Source of the DNA: Nephromyces sp. MM_2019
Taxonomy: Eukaryota > Apicomplexa > Aconoidasida > Nephromycida
NCBI GenBank assembly: GCA_015657535.1
Contig: JADHZB010002041.1
Span: 62,358 to 126,357 of the forward strand
Length of the DNA stretch: 64,000 nt
Direction: 5' to 3'
The first letter of the stretch is position 1; each line of letters opens with the position of its first letter. The position numbers and the translations under genes are program-made. The notes under the pieces are model-generated. The model saw nothing but the letters and a program-made list of their open reading frames with translations, ran no database searches and was not told the DNA's origin. Shown one piece after another: positions 48,301-59,819 of the stretch.

Positions 48301-51263
48301 GAAATACGAGTCCTGATGCGCCAAGGGCAATGCCGTTGCTACTTTCAATGCTTCCATCCCTTCTTTCCGGAATTAAGGCCGTTATCTGAAGGAAGCCACG
48401 AAGGCTTAAACTGATATGCTGACAGGTGAAATATTGTGCTCTTGCTTACGTCTAATTCCTGGTCTAGAGTGAAAAACATCCCCTCACCATTATTTAGAGC
48501 CAAAGGAACGGGTTTATTTAGGTCTATCCCCAACAATTGCAGTAGCATTATAATGGCTGGTAATTGCTCCTCACTCAGGAAGTGAAAGGATTTCAGCCCT
48601 AGCGCTAAAAGCATTCTTTTCTCCAGCAGAGAGACTTGATTCAAGCCATAATTTGCGTTCTTACCTTCGCAGGCTTTGGCATAATTTTTTTTATTATGCA
48701 AATTGCCAACTTCTGCTAAAGGAAAATTTTCCTATGGTTATTTCACAGAAAGCTAACTGTAAATTACCTTCTATGACATAATATGAGGCTTGAAATCTAG
48801 TATCACAGAATACCCTTATAGCCGATGTTGCAAGATCCGGTTGCACGAAATAAAATCCTGAAGGGGACGCGCTGCTTTCCGCCAGCTCATAGCAGTCTCG
48901 CAAGGACTGCTCCTGTGAAAATCCTCTCTCAACAGGTATAGCATAGCCCTGCTCAGAATCTAGGGAGCCATGGCTGAAATCTCCGCCTGAGGGAACGGCT
49001 TTACTAACTTTTGTATAATTACGGAATTGCCATGATTAAGTCACGTACAAACTTCACCTAAAGATTCCACTCGTTTTATAAGTCTAGCAAATTCAGCAAC
49101 TTTTTCCAGTGAGCTCTGTAGCAGTTGTTGCCTCTCAGATTTGCATATTTCCATCTTTTTTAGCATGCTCCTCAATGTATAGATATGTTCGTTAACGCTT
49201 TTTAAAGCTAAGGAGTGTTTTTCTATGGCTTGCTTCATCCTTCTGCTCACATCAAAGTCTACTTCAGCAATGTGGCTTAAGAAGTACTTATCTCTGGCAT
49301 CATCAGATTTTCTTGCTTCATTACAATCATTTAATGTGGTCCGAAGTCTACTTGCATACGCAGAAACTCTCCTTATTCCGTATAAGGCTTTCCCGTTTTG
49401 TATGCTATGTTCGTGAGTGAAGTAAGAAGAGCTTTTTTTATTCGTTAAAAGCAGAATACCTTAGTTTTGTAGTGGGTTTCAACAATATGATCCTCAAACC
49501 GGTCGCCGACCTTCCGTTAATATCCTCCAGCGTGAAGAACTGCGAATTTGTGTACCTATCCGCCGTTTCTATCCATTTTCCTCCCATTTCGAGATAGATA
49601 CGATATTCCATCGCTGGATATTCCCAATCAATTGTGATCCATCTTATTTTGTACTTTTCTTTAAAATTTACTTCGAAGAATACTTCACGAGGAACATTGA
49701 GTAAATCGAAGTCTTGGGATGCCTATGAGAAAATCGAGGAGAATATATCGTCCGACATGGACGGGCACATATTTTAACTAATAATCAAACCCAGTAGGTA
49801 TCGCTCGAGTCATCAACTGCATAGGCAGCAGTATGATAATTATCTCCGTATCTAGGATGTGAAGAAATAGCGGGCTTATTTTTTGCTATATCATCATATC
49901 CAGCGTGCGACCCGAAGTGAGACAAACATATGTTGCCACCGTTGAGAAGTTTTAATTGGTTATTAGGTTGTATTTCCCTATGAAACCCATTTAAATGATC
50001 ATTTTAGTGGAGTTATAATCATTGCTTTTACCATGAACTTTGCCCCGTGGCTAGCTCATCTGCAATTCCACAATCCTCGAGCTTTATTTCCCCACTATTT
50101 AAGGTGCTATTAGCTTCCACCTTCATGCATTTATTATACTGTGTATTTTTTATCTGCCCTGGTTATAGATGTTATGCTTGTTTTGGCCATTTTACTAGGA
50201 ATAAGAAATAGGGCCTCTTACCATTCGCTAGAAATTTCCAAATTCCAGAGCCATTCAATCTTGCCAAGTTAGAAATGCAACCGTCTAATACCACACTGAG
50301 CTCGTCATCTACAGCAAGGCACAATTCCTAAAAATGAGGCTTATCCGGGTAATTCTCACGGGGCAACCATTTTTCAAAAACCAACTTGTGTGCTGGATGT
50401 AATACCACTTATTAATCGAACAATAGGTTCTTCTAATGTGATGAGCTGAAGTAGATTAATGCCGAAAAATTGATGACTCGCCCCTTTCATGAGTAGCTTG
50501 ACAGACTGGGCTTGAAGTGCTCGCGGCCACACTATCGTTTGCAAAAAATTTGCTGCATGGGACATCACAATCATATGATACTTTTGCTAACACTAAACGT
50601 GTGATACTGCCGCGGGTACCTTGTGGAGCTTTAACTTCGGTATACGGAAGTACCTCCGAAAATGGGCCACCTTCTTTTAAGCTAGTATAGACGGAAACTA
50701 TAAATAAGTACTTAATGAGCATGTATATCACGCGACTATTGTTACATGAGTTAATACCTTCTTTTGGGGCATATGCCCAATGGATTTCAATTCCTTGAAT
50801 AACTGCTAGCTTTCTTGCTCCGGCAATAAAAGTAACAACGGAATTGTCATTATGTTCACCGGAGGAACACCAAAAACCAGACCCTTTTTGCAAAGCATTC
50901 TGAGGCTGGAAATCCATCGATTGCTTCGAACTAGGCCTGCATTTTTTCACGAATTTTGCTATAGCTCTCTTTCTTTATGTAGAAGGTATTGGGTCACTTG
51001 GAATAAATGGAAGATGCCGTGGCGTCTATCAGATTTAGGTAGTATTTGGACTGTTCCCATGCATTGAAATCTGCAGCTTCGGATAAACTTGGAACTAAGG
51101 AGTGCAAAATTAGGGGTAGGATTCCCAGGACTCCGAAATATATTTTCCAAATTCTTTCTAGTCGGCTCTCCTTTGTGTAGAATATATTATTCCTTTTCCT
51201 TCTATTTTGCACCTGATTGCTTCCCTGCCGGTTTTCTGGTTGTACAGTAAATGAGCTTGCCAT
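45356..51263 (-). CDS. CCp-family LCCL-lectin adhesive protein (CCp1/CCp2-like)
   Basis: About 1,493 residues from 24 exons on the minus strand with every splice phase consistent. Exon starts (minus order): 51263, 50936, 50697, 50552, 50327, 50158, 49977, 49722, 49404, 49007, 48715, 48350, 48209, 48022, 47631, 47327, 47148, 46977, 46667, 46517, 46197, 46080, 45929, 45459. If the last donor at 45360 is not used, TAA at 45358-45356 ends the protein. Order: signal/anchor (about 38-60); discoidin-like domain (SGFWCSSGEH, IEIHWAYAPKE, FFGINLLQLI); ricin-type trefoil (LCLAVDDELSVVLDGC); F5/8-C domain (YAVDDSSDTYW, RWITIDWEYPAMEYRIY); coiled coil; fibrinogen/collagen-like NEC domain (SPSGFYFV, RVFCDTRF); LCCL (LYSEDSAICSAGMHSGAL); second coiled coil; two concanavalin-like domains (GFRVKDNGNMYLFEM, GSIGFFTSSVDSA). 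The ricin fold is a lectin module here, not a toxin. In known apicomplexans CCp proteins are secreted adhesive complexes of sexual stages. Confidence 0.9.
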
Positions 51264-51955
51264 GTTTTCTCCAAGTCAGTGCCCCACCCTAGAATCTTTT
51301 CTAAAATTCTCAACTATTCCTGAGGAGCAAGCACTGCTTTTTGTGTAAGCAAAGCTATGCTCTTATAGTATCCATGATTTATCTGCCCAAGGGTGCTAGA
51401 ATGAGGCCTCCAGTTTTTTTCGATGCTCTAGATGGATGTACACTGAAAAAACATGGATAGTACCTGAAGCACGGTCAGCGTATTATTGACTGAAATATCT
51501 GGGACACCACGCGTTCCCCATGATCTCCAAAGAAGAGCTAAATTAACTATGAGTTTTTGCCTTTTTCTGATTATTAATGCATTAAATTGAAAAGAAGCAA
51601 AACCTGTTCATCTTCAACTTCATAGAATAATCGCAATATACCTCAATACTTCGGTAAAGAATGACAGGAATAAGTAAAAGCAACCAAAGCCAGGTAGAAG
51701 GCTTGCTGGATTAGGCTTATCCGGTGTTATGAGCGCAATTTTTCCGGTTTAACAAAACGTAAATACTGCACTGCGAAATCCGGGATATACCGTAGGTCTT
51801 ATGCGAAAAATTACATTAGCCCTGGTATTTCTGTTAATACAATTACTTCAGCATATCATCATCGCATTTTGTTCCTCGCTTGGAAGCATTATGCGGTATT
51901 TGTGTGCCAGAGTACCAGCATAACGAGTTAATTCTGCGAATGTATTTTTCGCAAA
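51264..51955. other. divergent intergenic region (shared promoter area)
   Basis: About 690 bases separate the minus-strand CCp-like ATG (51263) from the plus-strand ATG at 51956. No coding signal seen. It presumably contains the promoters of both genes; I cannot point to specific elements. Confidence 0.5.
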
Positions 51956-53216
51956 CTATGACTGAGCGGGGTGGCAGCGTTCAGTCATGTTCGTGAAAAT
52001 CTAAAGACAAAAAAAGTCGGCAAAACTTGAGCATTCAAATAAATCATCATGCTTCGTTACCAACGGATGGTCTATTCCACGAATTCGATAGCTTTATATT
52101 GACTTCACAGTAGGTGTATTCCTTATTCGTTTCCCTATTTTTTCATTTCGTATTTAAAATTATGCAAAGCTATATTTCGTGGTGAAATGGGCGGCTTGAA
52201 GTGTATAATATTATCGCTACATGTATAAGAGTGTTTTTAACAATCAGCTATTTTCTGCGGCTTTGAATTTCTTAGCTGTGAATTTGTAGGATAGCAAACG
52301 TTGGTCTCTATCAATATCAAGTTCATGCTACTAAATTACCCATAATAATATGGTATCATGGAATCAATCAAAAAGTCCGCAACATTTCCTATTTATTGCT
52401 TGCGCTCACATATTGTACTAAATGCATTCTAAGTGAGATTAAGTCTTTAAAATGTTTTTTCGGCCTAACTCAACAAACTTGATTAATTGATAACTACCGA
52501 GTATCCCTTAATATTGAAATTTCAACCTACGCTGCTTCTTAGCATAAGTGATGCAACCCTAGCAGTTGCTTTATAGCTAGGTAAGCGTGAAACTTAGAAA
52601 GAGATCTTGATAATGCATCTGCAATCAGCTTACGCATAAATTTCAAAAATATTATCGATTGCCTAATAGCAAAACAGAATGGCCGATAGCTTCGCATTTA
52701 CAACGCTATGAAGGTAAATTAGGTCTTCTCCTTAGAGGATACAATTATATTAAGAGCGGCTTGTTGCACAACTTCTTTCTATACTGGGGGTGGGCTATTG
52801 CAATGAATTTTTTTGCAAATAAGGCGCAACAGCAGGCTACTGGGCTGCTCCATCGTACTACCCGTGTATTACGTCCCGATAGGCAAGAAGTAAGACAACA
52901 ATGGGAATTTTATTAGGTGGAAGCGTAGTAGCTTTGCTTCCATAATTAAGCAAAGAAATTTCTTGATACCCAATATAACAGTAACAAGGAACATCTTCCA
53001 TTTCATTGGAGAGCACCGTTATTGAGCAAATGGTGTTCCTTAGCTTTCAAGCGAAAATTCCCATGTGATGAGCCATTTAGTGAGTTGCATGATTTTTCCC
53101 GCGTCTCTAAAGAACATGAACTGCATTCCTACTACTTCCTTTCTGGATTTGACCCCAGCAAAGACGACGACGAGACTTACTATATAGCTCCGGCCGGACT
53201 CGCCATGGCGAATTGA
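51956..53216 (+). CDS. four-exon protein of unknown function
   Basis: Predicted exons 51956-51990 (ATG), 52111-52181, 52295-52432 and 52951-53216 (TGA), with phases 2, 1, 1 in agreement, giving 169 residues. The last exon is the firmest: an open stretch of nearly 90 codons containing PFHWRAPLLSKWCSLAFKRK, SRVSKEHELHSYYFLSGF and an acidic DPSKDDDETYY near the end. The middle exons are rich in aromatic and aliphatic residues (PYSFPYFFISYLKLC, KLPIIIWYHGI) and could be membrane-associated. I do not recognise a family. A further possible exon at 52629-52713 in another phase suggests alternative structure, so the 5' half is uncertain. Confidence 0.45.
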
Positions 53217-53781
53217 CCAATGTACCGCTTGGGCACTGCGGTCTATCTATTCGTTGATGCCTGTGAAGCGCACAAAGTCCCAACTAGGCTTAAGTTAATA
53301 TCAGAGTAACCCAACCAACTGTTGGGCTTACCCTATACCCTAGTGCCTGAAGCATGTTTAATATTGCTACGAACACCTAAAAATATTTATGAGCATGCAT
53401 GAGTAGCTGGACGTGCCGAATGAATGCAGTCGCCGCCTAGCAGCAACCATAGGTATACCAAAGTTATCTCTTTCAGTGCCACGACCAATTATTAGCTGCT
53501 AACACGCACAGCGCACACCATGCAGCAATGTCATTAGGTCATACGCGAGGTCTAGCTTGCTGCATATTTTTTCAGGATTGTACGAGTGAAAGTCGCCTTG
53601 CTTGAGGCTATAGAAACTGGGGCACTTGTTTAGAAAATAGCACATGATGCTCCAACACAAAAGCATAAAAAGGTTAATTCCGCAGCATCAGATAACTCGA
53701 TGACTATGTAGGCTTTACAATCTAGAGAGATTATTTTAGCAGGAATGAACCCAATATTTTCCTATATTCAGTTACTAATAA
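53217..53781. other. intergenic
   Basis: About 565 bases between the TGA of the four-exon gene and the next plus-strand ATG. No open frame or repeat of note. Confidence 0.55.
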
Positions 53782-56700
53782 ATGAAACAAGCTTGTACGT
53801 GCAGGGACCGCTGCTTGAGAAATAATCAATTGCGCTCACGGAAATGGCAGGGCTCAATTGAATATTTCGATGATGAGTACACTAGCTACAAGATGTGGTC
53901 CCTTGGCGGTGAGCATACGTTTCTCTTTATTCAAGAGTGTGATAAACGTGTTGAAAACCGGAATATTCGCGTACGTCAATGATTTCATAGTCACTTTTTA
54001 ATCCTCCCTTTCGCAGTCTCTGTAACCCTTCTAATCTTCACCATCATTTCCATACACACAAATCACTCCTTCCACAATCCCCCCCTCTCCAACCTACTAA
54101 TTTTTGAACAATTTAAAGTGATTTTCTTCATTGTTATTCGTAGGGATAGAATATAAGCCAAAAAATTGGCACAAAGAATATGTTGGCTCAGCCTTTGAAT
54201 ATATACCTCGCTAAAGAGCCCCTGTAGGACTTGTAATCTAAGAGTTCAATTTACTTGTAGCTTTTAGTTCTTTTATGGCAAAAAAAACATAAGTAGCTTA
54301 GCTGATATCTTTCTAATTCAGCGGTGCATATTAACCAACTCAGCAAATTTTACCATTATTTTATTTGCTATATTATTTTAAACATATCGATTTTTTAGCG
54401 TTGTACCTGTAAGCCATCGGAATTAATAAACTCCCTATTTTTTTCTTTTCTCAGAGCACAAGGTGAATGGGGGCTATGTGCTGTTAACCCTTTTTCCAGA
54501 TGGAAATTGATAGCTGCGAAGCCCCAACTGCGACTCTTTGTTCAGAGATATATCTCTTGCTGTGCTGTTGCAGGCGGAAACAAGTGAATAGCCCCAGTGG
54601 CATTAGATACACGTAAGCAATAACAAAAGTGATGTACAAAACCCAATTGAAATAATGCTCACAACTAATTTTGCATCATTTTTTTAAAGCAATGTAGTTC
54701 ATATACGTCGTGTGAGCATTGCTTTCCTATACTAATATTAAAAACCTAATTAAAGCATACTTGGATGATTTGAAGCAGTTAGATGAGCTAATGAAAAAAA
54801 TGTATGTCTCTTTCTTTTTACAGGGATGGCTTGCCGAAGCTTGTGCAGTACGCTGCAGGTAAGCGGCACGTCAATTAACAGAAGACTACTCTAGATTTTA
54901 TACGTTCATGTTTAAGCAATTGCGCTGCACTACTCCTTTTAAGCTTTCGCTTTGAATACGGAAAACTGATTAACTAATAAAAATGCTAATAATATATAAA
55001 AATGGCTACGACGAGGAAGCCACAATAATCAACACTTGGTCTGAGTTGTAAGCTACGTCATGTTTCCAAATCTAATTTATATGGTATAACAGTGCTCAGG
55101 TCGCTAAATGTTAGGAGTTAGTCTGATCTTGAGCACTACTAGTATTTTAGGAGATGCAAAACTTGGTATATACAAAACACATTTTATTTCCCTCAGTAGA
55201 TTATAAAAAGGCATTAGGCCACTAGTAGCGCTGCGTCAATAAGCACAGTTTTTCGATATTATCATTCGGGTTAAGTGCATGTGCCAGAGGCTAATGGTAC
55301 CAAAGAGGAAAGTGTGAAGTATCTAATAGGAGTCCTATCAGTATACGTGTGAACGGCTAGAAACTAATAAGGCCGGTCTCTACAAGCTGCTGAGCTAGTG
55401 GTTATTATATATATCATGCTCATTGCTATTTCGAGACTCAAATGCACAAGCAGGCACTTTTTAAAACTGTGAATTGTGCTTGAATTTCGATTCCTTAAGA
55501 ATGTAAGCAAAATGGCATTAAAAATTTCTGAAGAGGATCGAAGAAAAAAGTATAACTTACCTTCCATATTATGTTTTGAGAACAACTAATAGGACTAAAA
55601 AGTGGCTTTTCTTAGCAAGGAGCATTTTCCAGCATACAGAGCATTGGCAGATCACAAAGTAAAAATTAAATTCATTTGAATCAGCGCATCATAATAGTGA
55701 AATCAACTGTACGGCTGAATATAAATTTTTTGACGCACTTATGAATAAGAAGTTGCCTGAAGGTGCTGTGCAAGAGAGCTGCTTGAGTTTAAACATTTAT
55801 CATTAAAATAAAACAAAATCCTATGGATTACTGGTCATATCTACCAATACATGCCTGACATATCTGCTCGTATTGCCCGCATCCATTGGTTCATTGAAAG
55901 AACGGTTACGCAATCTCATTATCACAATTTTACATCCATGAGAATTGTAAGGCTTCTTGTATGTACCTCTCATACAAACTGAGTAGCTCGAAACGAGCCA
56001 GCAAGTAGGCTGATACGCCTGAATATAGCACAACATTCTTGTGAGCAATATTGGAATACTCGGCAAGAGTGACCCATGAAAAGGGCATCGTTTATATTGC
56101 AACATTACCATAAGAGCAGGTGTCATTTTTGCAGTCATGCCCTTAACTCGCAGTAAGCCTTCTTTGATTTATATTCCAAATTAACTCCCCAATTTTGATA
56201 CATTGCGTGAAACGAAAACTTCAAGACTCGATGTAGACATCTTTGGCTTTTTCTACCTATGCAGTTACAGCGAAGCAGAATTTGTAGATGATCGTATATT
56301 CCCTGTAGAGTTGAAATGGTAGCGTAATAGCCGTGTTTGTATACCATGGAAAAAGATTCAGTCGCTGCGTTATGACGTAGCATGCTCTTTGAATATATTC
56401 TTAAAGTGAAGCAGCAAGCATCAGTTATAAAGCTAGCGTAAACGATTGCGCTCTAGAAGCACATATTTAGAAGCGAACTATATGAGCACAGTAACACCCA
56501 TACCTTCACCTTAATTTATGCCATGAAATTTTTCCATGCCACTTTTGCACTTGTATCTGCATTAGCTTGGCAGACTAGTAACATACTAATCACGACGCCA
56601 TATCTTAGTTTAGACGCTACACGCTTTATGATTATCAAGCTTCTTTCTTTTCGCTGTAGCTCCTCCTAAATATTATGTCTGGACAAGCCTTAACTCAGAG

Positions 56701-57889
56701 TTAGGTGAGAATCCTGCGGAGAGACTATGCAATATCGAGAATGAGTCTTTACAAAAATATAACATCTACGACACTGAGTCCGGCCTCCCTTCGTTTAGAG
56801 GTAGTGGCATGCCCTCTTTGACACAGGAATTGGAAAATTCGATATGCATTACGCAAACCGCAGAGCTGGATGACAGGTCAGTAGCTTATAAAGCAGATGG
56901 CCCAGCAGAACTTGAGGCGGTATCCAAGGATGAAACGCACACTTCATCAGGTAGGTTGTTGGATGCTGGGCATGTCGGACTATAGGCATCAAATAACGAT
57001 TTTATGTTATCAAAGGAATGGTGTATAGCTCGTTACCAAGAAAAATTCAGCTCCCAGGGGCATTAGAGCCTTTTTTGTGTAGAGTAACTGTGGCTGTACG
57101 ACATTTCAATCAATAAATTTTAAACTAATGAAACATGACTACGTAGCACGCAGGTTCGCCAGGAAAAGATAACAGCAGGTAAGCTTTGTGCCACACCTAA
57201 CCAATTAAGTGCAGTGGTAGTACATTGCTTAAAATTTTTTTGTAATCATCGAAGTTTATGAATAATTAGTCCTTCAGTTTTAATAGCAGCGAGAAGTGTT
57301 ATGTCCTCTTAATGCTATTTGTTGTCTTATCAGCGATAAAATAATGGTGAATGATATCGTTATAAGGAATCTAGCTGCGCATATAACATTGGTTAGAAAC
57401 TTGCATGAAGACCAGTCCAGCAGTTTATTCATGACTATTTATTTCATTAAGTTAAGCCAATGTTACCTCAAAAGTATTAAGTGGGTGAAAAATCGAATTG
57501 AAAACCACCCTTCGTAGGTAAAAAATAAGGACAAACTAGACATCTTACAGATAATTAATACACATTTACTTTTTGTGTTGCGCTACTGCTTGAAATTAGG
57601 CATAAATTTGAATGAGGAAAAGATATATTCGGAGGCTCCTCCAAATTTAGAAGGTACTGAAATTGTGCCCCGGTATGCGTGTGAGAGCCCTGTTATACCT
57701 TTAGCAGAACTACAGGACGGCCCACAATTGCCAAATATATCGCAGCACGTTGAAATTCTGCCAGAGGCAGAGAACGAAAGTTCAATATCTAGCAGAAGTG
57801 ACCACGTCGATTCTTCTTCCGACGTCTTCTATTCGTTTTCTGATGATGATGATTATTACCTAATAAAATTTTTAAATGAAAAAAAATAA
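53782..57889 (+). CDS. probable single-pass membrane protein with acidic tail
   Basis: Seven predicted exons: 53782-53908 (ATG), 54455-54482, 54824-54858, 56660-56950, 57154-57178, 57290-57320 and 57551-57889 (TAA), with phases 1, 2, 1, 1, 2, 0 all agreeing; about 291 residues. The N-terminal exon is Cys- and Arg-rich (MKQACTCRDRCLRNNQL) without an obvious signal peptide. Exon 4 is polar and acidic (NPAERLCNIENESLQKYN). The junction of exons 6 and 7 creates a hydrophobic stretch (CYVLLMLFIINTHLLFVLRY) followed by a strongly acidic tail (HVDSSSDVFYSFSDDDDYY). If the exon 6 donor is not used, translation stops at TAA 57344 after a hydrophobic C-terminus, giving 186 residues. The choice between these two ends is open. 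Family unknown; the tail resembles sorting tails of surface or secretory-organelle proteins only in general character. Confidence 0.5.
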
Positions 57890-59819
57890 CTGTCTCAGAA
57901 GTGATATTGTGGGTTATACTGTTGTGAAATTCTGATTGCTTGAGGTAGGATAATATCATGCTTAAGTACAAAAAGTACAAATTGAGGCAAAAAGACTCAA
58001 TATTGTTTATCTTTCGTAAACTAGAAAGGAAACTGACTTTATTCAAATATGTGAAGACATAATGTATTCGCCGTATGGGAATAAATACACGGGGCTGAGA
58101 TGACTGCTTTTGCTTTTAACCTTCACTCATGCGATCAGCAGCATAGCCTCCTCCGCGGTAGCATGCAATCAATGCAACATGACAATGCAGCTTATGGAAT
58201 GTTGATGCGTTTTTAAAACGGCGGAGTAAGCGAGAGTTCCACTATGGGAAATATACATGATCATCATAGATAAATTTTAGCTGAGCGTTTATGCAAGGCT
58301 GCTCAAAACAAGCACAAGTGCGAAGAAAACGCACTTTCGGGTGAAAAATAACGGATGTTGGCTTGTGAAGAACCACTGGATATCCTGCTGCAAACCATGA
58401 ACTTGCGCAGGTCATATTTGGAAATATGAGAAGCGCAAGAGTATATTTCCAAATCCTGAACATCTTCTGGGAATTAGTAAGACTAGACCTAGTTGTAAGC
58501 TTGCATAGCACCTTGTCAATTTATCACGCTCACCCGGCTCTATCTGCCAGCTTCATGATCACACGTTTATCTTGTTAGTGGGATGCATATTTCTGGGACA
58601 CCTGATATAATACTAGGCTTTTCGCTTACTACACGGTGACTCTTCACGTTGTCTAATCGACAGTAGCTACCGAAAGTGATAACTTTTTTTTTCTCCGTTT
58701 TGTAACGAGGTTCAAAATTTTGCAAAAGCTAGCTGATTTGCACACCGTAATTTTTATGACTCTGACAGTGCTAATGAATTTATTTGCTCATCCAAAGCAT
58801 TCGTATGCTGTTGAGATGATGCGGAAAATTCTGAACAAGTGGATGCTTGTGCACAGAGGTGCAACTCGATGAACGACCCTTCTTGATATCGCATCTGCGA
58901 ATGTTCCGCATATTGGCATAGAAATAGCATAAGATAATGAGGCTTGCCAGCATGGAATTAATGCTTTGTGCTGAAATTGCGGCAACCTAGTATTTCAACA
59001 GATAAAATGGGAAAGGCTGTAGCCAGCGTAACTCGCCACTGGAAAACTCATATTAGAGAATACTAAGTGCGCTTCAGCATCTAAATACTCAAATAGTTCT
59101 GCAGAATCGAACTAATTTATTAGATGAAATACTGCACTATGCAATGAGATTACTACTATTTGGAGCAATACTCCAGCAATTTTTACCTGAGAAGGGCAAA
59201 TTTAAGGCACTACGCTCTACGTGCACCTTCCATTTCAAAAACATCAAGAAGCCATTATTACGTAGCTGGCTTGAATTTGGAATCCACTCGGTGTTTGCGC
59301 TCATCACACGTTAGATTAGCTCCGTCAGGATTGTGCAGAACAAGAAATCTCGCTATAGTGCATCGGTGTGATGCTTCTCATGCNNNNNNNNNNNNNNNNN
59401 NNNNNNNNNNNNNNNNNNNNNNNNNNNNNNNNNNNNNNNNNNNNNNNNNNNNNNATGATGTGTCGCCCAGTACTTTAACCGCACAAGTTCTTATGGCATT
59501 CACTGGGTGTGCCGGCGCCTGGCAATTGCCCTTTCTGGCTGCTATTCACTTGTGCCGGTGACTGCATACATGAGGATACGCAGAATGGAACTAGAGTAGA
59601 TTTCCTAATTGCAACAACCACAAATGGGTGCCTACGAAACCCGCGCAGAGGCAATGTCACCATTTCAAGTCCAGCGGCATGCCGGCGTAGTGATATACTG
59701 CTTGATGGAGTACTTAAAATTGACCATAAAACCACAAAGTTTATAAAATTGGCTTACGATTTTCTTGCGATTTATACATAATATTTCACCCGACATAACA
59801 GCGGCTTGCACTAGATGCA
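57890..59819. other. intergenic, interrupted by an assembly gap
   Basis: No supported coding sequence. A plus-strand frame starting at 59160 runs into the N run and cannot be judged. The right-hand end should hold the promoter of the amidohydrolase gene. Confidence 0.5.
59384..59454. other. assembly gap (71 Ns)
   Basis: A run of 71 undetermined bases. Any frame crossing it, including the apparent 133-codon frame at 59160-59561, is artificial. Confidence 1.

Noticed and set aside
52714..52916. Membrane-like frame continuing past 52713 (FFLYWGWAIAMNFFA)
   Set aside because: It lies between a GT donor and the acceptor of the firm last exon of the four-exon gene and ends in TAG. Treating it as intron keeps the phases consistent.
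59160..59561. 133-codon plus-strand frame across the N run
   Set aside because: It depends on undetermined bases and has no motif.
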